Below, piece by piece: positions 1 through 5,578 of a DNA stretch of 10,623 nt. Source of the stretch: JACVRW01 sp034664005 (GTDB taxonomy: Bacteria; Actinomycetota; Thermoleophilia; Solirubrobacterales; Thermoleophilaceae). The notes under the pieces are model-generated. The model was not told where the DNA came from. It made no database searches and was given only the letters and a program-made list of their open reading frames with translations. The stretch spans positions 1 through 10,623 of the forward strand of contig JAXDIL010000211.1 of NCBI GenBank assembly GCA_034664005.1, in the 5' to 3' direction. A program made the translations under genes and the position numbers. Each line of letters opens with the position of its first letter. The stretch's first letter is position 1.

Positions 1-1003
1 GTCCAAGTACGCCGAGGCTCCGACGCCGATGCACGGAATGCTCTCGCCAGAGCAGATTCTTGAACACGCGAAGGCCGCCGAGGCGGCCGGCGCGCATCGC
101 TTCTGCATGGTCACGCAAGGCCAGGGACTGTCCAAGCGCGATTTCGAGAAGATCCTGGCGGGGGCGCGGCTGGTGTCCGAGCACACGAACCTGAAGCGCT
201 GCGTCTCGATCGGCCACATGTCGCCCGCGCGCGCGAAGGCGCTCAAGGAGGCCGGGGTCCAGCGCGTGCACCACAACGTCGAGACCGCCGAGAGCTACTA
301 CCCCGAGGTGTCGACGACTGTCCGCTACGAGGGCCGGCTGCGCACGATCGATGCGGTGCGCGAGGCCGGGCTCGAGACCTGCGTGGGCGGCATCCTCAAC
401 CTCGGCGAGTCACGCGAGCAGCGCGTGGAGATGGCCTTCCAGCTCGCCGCGGTGAACCCCACGTCCGTCCCGATCAACCTGCTGAACCCGCGCCCGGGCA
501 CCAAGTTCGGCGACCGCGACATGATGGAGCCGCTCGAGGCGGTCAAGTGGGTCGCGATCTTCCGGCTGATCATCCCCGACGCGCTGTTCCGCCTCTGCGG
601 CGGCCGCAACGAGAACCTCGGCCCCGGCGAGCTCCAGCAGCTCGCGGTGAAGGCCGGCCTGAATGGCGTAATGATGGGCAACTTCCTCACCACGCTCGGC
701 TCGGAGCCGGAGGCTGACCGCCAGATGTTCGAGGAGTTGGGGCTGAACGTGGCGCGCCAGGAGGACAACGGCGCGAACCCGCGGCCCGACAACCGCTCGG
801 GCTGGCTCGGCGGCGAGACGCCGCGCACCCCCGTCGACGAGCTGATCGACTCGCAGCAGGAAGCCAACTTCTGGAACCCGGCCACGCAGCTTCGGCACAG
901 GAAGAAGACAGCGGTGCCGCCACGGCCGGACGGGGCGCCCAACGCGTACCCCGAGATCGTGCACGTGGATCCGGGCGGGGGCGGAGTGGAGCGAGCGGCG
1001 TGA
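1..1003 (+). CDS. bioB: Biotin synthase BioB (5' end outside window)
   Basis: Radical-SAM enzyme that inserts sulfur into dethiobiotin, the last step of biotin synthesis. The frame is open from base 2 (S-K-Y-A-E-A-P-T-P-M-H-G-M), matching the residues that directly follow the CxxxCxxCxQ cluster motif in BioB. The N-terminus with the radical-SAM cysteines is therefore upstream, and the first internal ATG (29) is not the real start. All visible ligands expected for the auxiliary [2Fe-2S] cluster are present: Cys in RFCMV, Cys in LKRCVSIG, Cys in ETCVGGI, and the Arg in LFRLCGGR (equivalents of E. coli C97, C128, C188 and R260). NHN-like HHNVETA and SVPINLLNPRPGT are also typical. After the usual end near ELGLN there is an 84-residue tail (about 749-1000), roughly 50 residues longer than in E. 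coli. The stop codon overlaps the bioF start (GTGA). Confidence 0.96.
   Translation, partial: SKYAEAPTPMHGMLSPEQILEHAKAAEAAGAHRFCMVTQGQGLSKRDFEKILAGARLVSEHTNLKRCVSIGHMSPARAKALKEAGVQRVHHNVETAESYYPEVSTTVRYEGRLRTIDAVREAGLETCVGGILNLGESREQRVEMAFQLAAVNPTSVPINLLNPRPGTKFGDRDMMEPLEAVKWVAIFRLIIPDALFRLCGGRNENLGPGELQQLAVKAGLNGVMMGNFLTTLGSEPEADRQMFEELGLNVARQEDNGANPRPDNRSGWLGGETPRTPVDELIDSQQEANFWNPATQLRHRKKTAVPPRPDGAPNAYPEIVHVDPGGGGVERAA
987..991 (+). promoter_or_regulatory. Ribosome binding site of bioF
   Basis: TGGAG lies 8 bases before the GTG at 1000, inside the last codons of bioB. It supports GTG 1000 as the bioF start and coupled translation across the GTGA junction. Confidence 0.6.
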
Positions 1004-2214
1004 GCGGCGAGATCGAGGACCGGCTCGCGGAGATCCGCGACCAGGGGCTGTACCGGCGCATGCGCTGCGTGTCCGGTCCGCAGGGCCCACGCGTCCTGCT
1101 CGACGGCAAGCCGGTCCTGCTGCTCTGCTCGAACAACTACCTCGGCCTGGCCGATCACCCGCGCGTTCGCGAGGCCGCTGCCGAGGCCGCCATGCGCTAC
1201 GGCGCGGGCTCGGGAGCGTCGCGCCTCGTCTCGGGCAACATGACGATCCACCGCCGGCTCGAGAAGGAGCTGGCCGAGTTCAAGAGCTCCGAGGCCTGCC
1301 TGCTGTTCGGCTCCGGCTACCTCGCCAACGCGGGCGTCGTCTCAGCACTCGCCCGCGACGGCGACGTCGTCTTCTCGGACGCGCTCAACCACGCGAGCAT
1401 CATCGACGGCTGCCGCCTCTCCCGCGCCGAGACGTTCGTGTACGACCACTGCGACGTCGACCACCTCGAGTGGGGACTGCGCCAGGCGCAGGGACGCGGC
1501 TCGCTGATCGTGACCGACGGCGTGTTCTCGATGGACGGCGATGTCGCGCCGCTCGCCGCGATCGTCGAGCTGGCGCAGCGCTACGACGCGCGCGTGATGG
1601 TGGACGAGGCGCACGGCACGGGCGCGATCGGGCCCGACGGGCGCGGCGCGGTCGCCGACGCCGGGCTCGAGGGCGAGGTGGACGTGATCGTCGGCACGCT
1701 CGGCAAGTCGCTCGGCTCCTACGGGGCCTACGTCTGCTGCGACGCGCAGATGGCGAAGTACCTGATCAACACCGCGCGCACGCTGATCTTCTCGACGGCG
1801 CTGCCGCCACCCGCGGTCGCGGCCGCGATGGCCGCGCTCGAGCTGCTGCGTGAGCAGCCGCGCCGCGTGGAGAAGCTGCAGCGGAACGCGGGGGTGCTTC
1901 GTGAGGCGCTCGCCGACGAGGGGCTGCCCATGCCCGCCACGGCCAGCCAGATCATGCCCGTGATCGTCGGCGACGCCGACGAAGCCGTGCGCGCGAGCGA
2001 GCGAGCCCTGGAGAAGGGCATCTTCGCCCAGGCGATCCGCCCGCCCACCGTTCCTGCCGGTAGCTCGCGCCTCCGGCTCACGGTGATGGCGTCGCACACG
2101 CGCTCCGAGCTCCGCGACGCCGCGCGCGTGCTGGCGAAGTGCGTGATCGCAAGACCGCGCCCGCAGGCCGCGCCGGACCTCCACGTGTTCGACGGCCTCC
2201 GCGACGCGGCGTAG
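1000..2214 (+). CDS. bioF: 8-amino-7-oxononanoate synthase BioF
   Basis: PLP enzyme of the alpha-oxoamine synthase family. It condenses a pimeloyl thioester with L-alanine to give 8-amino-7-oxononanoate (KAPA). The 404-residue length fits the family (E. coli 384). Visible landmarks are CSNNYLGL (43-50), SRLVSGN (74-80), the stacking His131 in DALNHASIIDG, Asp202 and His205 in VDEAHGTGAIG, and the Schiff-base Lys236 in GTLGKSLGSYGA. The GTG start overlaps the bioB stop by 4 bases and has TGGAG 8 bases upstream. Glycine C-acetyltransferase belongs to the same fold family and has similar motifs, but the position between bioB and bioD argues for BioF. The stop TAG shares its G with a GTG that opens the repeat array before bioD. 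Confidence 0.96.
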   Translation: MSGEIEDRLAEIRDQGLYRRMRCVSGPQGPRVLLDGKPVLLLCSNNYLGLADHPRVREAAAEAAMRYGAGSGASRLVSGNMTIHRRLEKELAEFKSSEACLLFGSGYLANAGVVSALARDGDVVFSDALNHASIIDGCRLSRAETFVYDHCDVDHLEWGLRQAQGRGSLIVTDGVFSMDGDVAPLAAIVELAQRYDARVMVDEAHGTGAIGPDGRGAVADAGLEGEVDVIVGTLGKSLGSYGAYVCCDAQMAKYLINTARTLIFSTALPPPAVAAAMAALELLREQPRRVEKLQRNAGVLREALADEGLPMPATASQIMPVIVGDADEAVRASERALEKGIFAQAIRPPTVPAGSSRLRLTVMASHTRSELRDAARVLAKCVIARPRPQAAPDLHVFDGLRDAA

Positions 2215-2258
2215 TGCGCGAGGGGGCGGGCTGTGCCCGCACCGGAGCGATGCCGTAG
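2214..2258 (+). other. Possible 14-codon reinitiation mini-ORF
   Basis: GTG at 2214 overlaps the bioF stop (TAGTG). It opens a short frame, MREGAGCARTGAMP, that ends in TAG at 2256-2258, and that TAG again overlaps a GTG (2258) in frame with bioD. The first repeat unit thus behaves as a micro-ORF linking bioF to an extended bioD frame by two identical TAGTG junctions. No protein family is recognisable. It may be a by-product of the repeat sequence and not a translated peptide. Confidence 0.3.
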
Positions 2259-2348
2259 TGCGCGAGGGGGCGGGCGGTGCCCGCACCGGAGCGATGCCGT
2301 CAATGCGCGAGGGGGCGGGCGGTGCCCGCACCGGAGCGTCGCCGTCAA
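2215..2348 (+). repeat. Three tandem 44/45-base repeats between bioF and bioD
   Basis: Units are 2215-2258 (44 bases), 2259-2303 (45) and 2304-2348 (45). Each starts TGCGCGAGGGGGCGGGC and continues through a GCCCGCACCGGAGCG core to GCCGT. Differences are few: the loop TGT versus GGT, TAG versus TCAA at the unit end, and GATG versus GTCG near the end of unit 3. Each unit contains an inverted repeat GCGGGC-NNN-GCCCGC (6-bp stem, 3-base loop); the only difference in this hairpin falls in the loop. Each unit has GGAG 10-11 bases before the start codon that begins the next unit, or bioD itself in the case of unit 3. Apart from bioD's start codon the array lies between the two proven enzymes. It could tune bioD translation or RNA stability, but that role is inference. 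Confidence 0.9.
2333..2336 (+). promoter_or_regulatory. Shine-Dalgarno-like GGAG choosing the bioD start
   Basis: GGAG in the third repeat unit sits 11 bases before ATG 2348. That ATG places the P-loop strand directly at the N-terminus, as in other BioD proteins. Equivalent GGAG cores at 2244-2247 and 2288-2291 precede the competing in-frame starts GTG 2258 and ATG 2303. Confidence 0.5.
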
Positions 2349-3007
2349 TGCGTGGCCTCTTCGTCACAGGCACGGACACCGAGGTCGGCAAGTCGGTCGT
2401 CGCTGCGTCGATCTGCGCGGCGCTGGCCGCACGGGGCGAGCGCGTTGCGGCCTTCAAGCCGGTCGTGACCGGGCTGGACGAGGAGGCGGGCGAGTTCGGG
2501 CGCGACCACGAGCTGCTCGCCTCCGCGGCGAACGCGGGGCAGTCGCCCGAGGACGTCGCCCCCCACCGCTTCGGGCCGCCGGTCTCGCCGCACCTCGCCG
2601 CCGAGCTGGCCGGCGTGACCATCGAGCCGGCGGAGCTTGTGGCGGCGGCGCGCGCGCATGAGCTGGTGGTATGCGAGGGCGTCGGCGGGCTGCTCGTGCC
2701 GCTCACGCCCGGCTACCTGGTGCGCGACCTGGCCGTGGACCTCGGCCTGCCCGTGGTGGTGGCGGCGCGCCCCGGCCTCGGCACGATCAACCACTCGCTG
2801 CTCACAATCGAGGCCGCCCGTGCCGGCGGGCTGGGCGTGGCCGCGGTCGTGATGACGCCGTGGCCGGACGACCCGACGCCGATGGAGCACTCGAACCGCG
2901 CGACCGTCGAGCGGCTCGGGCGCGTGCCCGTGTGCGGTCTGCCCGCCACCTCGCCCGACCGGCTCGCGGAGGCCGGCGCCTCCCTCCCGCTCGACGACTG
3001 GCTCTAA
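2348..3007 (+). CDS. bioD: Dethiobiotin synthetase BioD
   Basis: ATP-dependent carboxylase that closes the ureido ring of 7,8-diaminononanoate with CO2 to give dethiobiotin. From ATG 2348 the protein is 219 residues, close to E. coli (225). Visible motifs are the P-loop GTDTEVGKS (8-16, Lys15), the substrate lysine region FKPVVTG (Lys37), RDHELL with Asp53, CEGVGGLLVP (Glu110), and GTINHSLLT (Asn148) in the nucleotide region. The same frame is open back to GTG 2258, which would add 30 residues made of two nearly identical 15-residue repeats (MREGAGGARTGAMPS and a variant). I chose 2348 because the family normally begins a few residues before FVTGTDT, and because a GGAG lies 11 bases upstream. 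It lies 133 bases after bioF in the same operon. Confidence 0.95.
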   Translation: MRGLFVTGTDTEVGKSVVAASICAALAARGERVAAFKPVVTGLDEEAGEFGRDHELLASAANAGQSPEDVAPHRFGPPVSPHLAAELAGVTIEPAELVAAARAHELVVCEGVGGLLVPLTPGYLVRDLAVDLGLPVVVAARPGLGTINHSLLTIEAARAGGLGVAAVVMTPWPDDPTPMEHSNRATVERLGRVPVCGLPATSPDRLAEAGASLPLDDWL

Positions 3008-3017
3008 GCTCGGCGCC

Positions 3018-3404
3018 GTGGCCACGCAGGACGATCGCCCCGAGCTGCTCGTCAAGCTCCAGGAGCGGAAGGCGCGGCACAAGCAGCGGAACATCGTCCA
3101 CCGCATCGCCATAGTCGTCGTCGGGGTTCTGATCGTCCTCGCGGGCGTCGTCATGTCCGGTCCGGGTGTTCCAGGCCCCGGCATCGTCACGATCGGCGTC
3201 GGGCTCGGCTTCCTGGCGCTTGAGTTCGACTGGGCCGAGCGCTGGCTGGAGCGCGTGATCGTCTGGGGCGACAGGGCCGCCGAGCGAGCCGAGCAGACGA
3301 CCCCCCGCCAGCGCCTGATCGCCGGAATCGTCACCGCCCTGGCCGTGGCCGGATTCGCGGTGGCGGCGGTGCTCTGGGACATTCCGCTGGTCCCCGTCCT
3401 GTAG
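3018..3404 (+). CDS. Small PGPGW-family membrane protein
   Basis: A 128-residue protein with a charged cytoplasmic-type N-terminus (about 1-27, rich in Lys/Arg) and likely three membrane segments (about 28-46, 53-70 and 99-120). The hallmark is VPGPG at 51-55 followed by a hydrophobic glycine-rich helix ending in LALEFDWAERWLE, which matches the putative transmembrane PGPGW family of actinobacteria. Function is unknown for the family. It starts at GTG 3018, only 10 bases after bioD, so it is probably cotranscribed with the biotin genes. No clear Shine-Dalgarno is visible, and the start rests on frame and hydropathy. A role in biotin metabolism is not indicated by the sequence. Confidence 0.82.
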   Translation: MATQDDRPELLVKLQERKARHKQRNIVHRIAIVVVGVLIVLAGVVMSGPGVPGPGIVTIGVGLGFLALEFDWAERWLERVIVWGDRAAERAEQTTPRQRLIAGIVTALAVAGFAVAAVLWDIPLVPVL

Positions 3405-3444
3405 CCCCGATTAGCCGCGCGGCGAGCCGGGTACGCCTCATGGC

Positions 3445-5064
3445 ATGCGGCTCTGGCAGGGGACGTATGCGCGCGCGCTCGTGCTCGTGCTGGCTGTGCT
3501 GGCCGCGCTTCCCGGTGCGGCGCTCGCCGCCGATCCGGTCTTCGAGAAATACAAGGTGCCGACCGTCGGCGGCGCGGAGATCAACGTGGAGGTCATGCGG
3601 CCGGCCGACAATCCGGACGCGCCGGTGATCCTCACCTACTCGCCCTACAACACGCTGTCCGAGTACACGACGCCGAACCTGGCGAACGACGACATCGGCC
3701 AGCGCTACGTCCCGAAGGGCTACGCGCGCGCGGTGGCGGACGTGCTCGGCACGCGCAACTCGTCGGGCTGCTGGGACTACGGCGGCGCCGACGAGCAGCA
3801 GTCGGGCGTCGACCTCGTGAACTTCCTCGCGGCGCAGCCGTGGACGAACGGCAAGGTCGCGATGATCGGCGGCTCCTACGACGGCACCACCGCCACGATG
3901 GTCGCCACCCGCGGCGGCGACGCGCCCGGTCTTGCCGCGATCGTGCCGATCGCCGGCATCAGCCGCTGGTACGGCTACGCCTATGGCGACGGCGTGCGCT
4001 ACTTCCTCAACTCGGAGCGGCCGACCGACGAGGGCATCGACACGCCGCTGGCGTTCGACTTCGGCCTCGCCCGCACCCCACCGACCGACCCGACCGATCC
4101 GCTCTTCGCGGAGAAGCTCGCGAGCCGGGCGAATCCCTGCGAGTCCGCCGAACACACCGTGAAGGGCTATGACCGCACGCCCGACTACGACGCCTTCTGG
4201 CTCGAGCGCGACTACCGCAAGGACGCCGCGAACATCCGCGCGGCCGCGCTCGTGGCGCACGGCTGGCAGGACTACAACGTGAAGCAGGAGGAGGGCGTCG
4301 ATCTCTACCGCGCGCTCACGAACACGCCATTCAAGCGCCTCTACATGTGGCAGGCCGGCCACTCGACGCCGGGCGCGGACAACTGGCAGCCCCTGCTCGA
4401 CCGCTTCTTCGATCACACGCTGCTCGGCGTCGCCAACGGCGTGGACACCGAGCCGCCCGTGATCACCGAGGGGCGCTCGGCCACGCGCAAGAGCACGGGC
4501 TTCCGCACCGAGGCCGCCTGGCCGCCGCCGCGGACGAGGCTCAGCCGGCTGTACCTGACCGCCGACGGCGCGCTCGCGCGCCGCGCCGCCAACGGCAGCG
4601 AGTCGTTCACGGACCTCGGCACGTCGACGGAGGAGCAGTCCACCCGGATGCCGGCGGCCGAGTCCAACTGGCTGTTCTTCCAGGGCGCGCCTCTGACGGC
4701 GGACACGCGCATGACCGGCGCGGCGAGCCTTGGGCTGTCACTGGAGGTGAATCGCGATCACGCGCATCTGACGCCGTTGCTGGTGGACGTCGCGCCCGAC
4801 GGCACCACCAAGACCGTGTCGCGCGGCTTCCTCAACCTCCAGTACCGGGACGGCCTGGCCCGGGCGCAGCCGATCCCGCCGAACGAGCCGATCCGAGCGA
4901 CGGTCACCTTCAAGCCACAGGATCAGACCTTCGAGGCCGGGCACCGCATCGGCTTGATCGTCCAGGCATCGAACACCGTCTGGGCCCTGCCGGACGATCC
5001 GGGAGCGAGGTTCACGGTGGCCTACGGCCGCTCGTCGGCGCTGGCGCTGCCGCTCGCGCCCTAG
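3445..5064 (+). CDS. Secreted S15/CocE-family hydrolase (Xaa-Pro dipeptidyl-peptidase-like)
   Basis: A 539-residue alpha/beta hydrolase, probably exported. Residues 1-29 form a signal peptide: MRLWQGTYAR, then a hydrophobic core, then a likely signal peptidase I site after GAALA. The catalytic triad of the S15 peptidase family is visible: Ser144 in the nucleophile motif IGGSYDG, Asp276 in HGWQDYNVK and His306 in WQAGHSTPG. Residues from about 350 to the end fit the C-terminal beta jelly-roll domain of PepX/CocE proteins (FLNLQYRDG and FEAGHRIGLIVQAS are typical). The substrate may be N-terminal Xaa-Pro dipeptides, or an ester/amide as in CocE; the motifs alone do not decide. It follows the PGPGW gene by 40 bases, without a strong ribosome site or terminator in between. 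Its stop codon overlaps that of the convergent lipoprotein gene within CTAG. Confidence 0.9.
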   Translation: MRLWQGTYARALVLVLAVLAALPGAALAADPVFEKYKVPTVGGAEINVEVMRPADNPDAPVILTYSPYNTLSEYTTPNLANDDIGQRYVPKGYARAVADVLGTRNSSGCWDYGGADEQQSGVDLVNFLAAQPWTNGKVAMIGGSYDGTTATMVATRGGDAPGLAAIVPIAGISRWYGYAYGDGVRYFLNSERPTDEGIDTPLAFDFGLARTPPTDPTDPLFAEKLASRANPCESAEHTVKGYDRTPDYDAFWLERDYRKDAANIRAAALVAHGWQDYNVKQEEGVDLYRALTNTPFKRLYMWQAGHSTPGADNWQPLLDRFFDHTLLGVANGVDTEPPVITEGRSATRKSTGFRTEAAWPPPRTRLSRLYLTADGALARRAANGSESFTDLGTSTEEQSTRMPAAESNWLFFQGAPLTADTRMTGAASLGLSLEVNRDHAHLTPLLVDVAPDGTTKTVSRGFLNLQYRDGLARAQPIPPNEPIRATVTFKPQDQTFEAGHRIGLIVQASNTVWALPDDPGARFTVAYGRSSALALPLAP

Positions 5065-5558
5065 CGGTCCAGCCTCAGGCTGTCGAGGACGCGCCACGCA
5101 TCCGCCTCCGAGTCAGGAGACGCCCTGGGGCCGATCCTCACCAGCGAGTGGAAGTGGCGCCCCGCATCGCTGAAGTTGCGCCAGTGGATGATCGTGCCCG
5201 GGGGCTCGCCGCAGCCGCGACCGGCCGGCTCCCCCTTCCCGACCGGGCCGAACTTCGCGGGTCGCTCGGGAAAGTCCGGCAGAGTCGAGCGGCGGACGTT
5301 GGCACGCTCCCACACGGTCACGACCACATCGGTTCGGCGCATGCTCGCCCCGGCGGCGCCGGCGAATGCCTCGCAGTTCGTGCGCCGCCACCTGAGCGCA
5401 ACCGTCCCCGCGGAGAACAGCTCGTGCGGTTCGCTGATCCGCGACATCCGCTCGCTGGCGAGCGTCCACGAGTCCGGGAGCTCGACGATGGAGTCACGGC
5501 CGTGCTCGCAGCCGCCGAGGGCGAGGAGCGGGATGAGCAGGATCGGTCGCAGGTTCAT
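5061..5558 (-). CDS. Small lipoprotein of unknown function
   Basis: A 165-residue protein with a short lipoprotein signal peptide: MNLRPILLIPLLALGGC, with lipobox LGGC and the predicted lipidated Cys17. The mature part is polar and has Cys62 and Cys116, which could form a disulfide. It ends with a HWRNFSDAGRHFHSLVRIGP segment followed by ADAWRVLDSLRL. Codon third positions are G/C-rich throughout, which supports a real gene. I recognise no catalytic motif. From memory, the arrangement of an aromatic strand, GRxFxxxVxIG and a final VLDSL helix recurs in uncharacterised actinobacterial secreted proteins, but I cannot name a family. It starts 20 bases after the acyl-CoA synthetase stop on the same strand (AGGCAGG upstream of ATG), so the two are probably cotranscribed. 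Confidence 0.75.
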   Translation of the reverse strand: MNLRPILLIPLLALGGCEHGRDSIVELPDSWTLASERMSRISEPHELFSAGTVALRWRRTNCEAFAGAAGASMRRTDVVVTVWERANVRRSTLPDFPERPAKFGPVGKGEPAGRGCGEPPGTIIHWRNFSDAGRHFHSLVRIGPRASPDSEADAWRVLDSLRLDR

Positions 5559-5578
5559 CGCCTGCCTGGGTTACGCGG

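Noticed and set aside
29..1003. ATG 29 as the start of bioB
   Set aside because: The frame is open to the window edge and the preceding residues match BioB just after the radical-SAM cysteines, so the gene begins upstream.
1000..2214. Glycine C-acetyltransferase (Kbl) in place of BioF
   Set aside because: The motifs are shared within the family, but overlap with bioB and closeness to bioD make BioF far more likely; no threonine dehydrogenase is present.
2215..2348. The three repeats as a CRISPR array
   Set aside because: Units are directly adjacent with no variable spacers, and there are no cas genes nearby.
3414..3423. GCCGCGCGGC palindrome after the PGPGW gene as a terminator
   Set aside because: A 10-base palindrome leaves no loop for a stable hairpin and no T-run follows; such palindromes are expected by chance at this GC content.
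3331..4416. A 361-codon minus-strand open frame opposite the S15 hydrolase
   Set aside because: Composition typical of antisense shadow, and it covers the hydrolase signal peptide and catalytic region, which are clearly coding on the plus strand.
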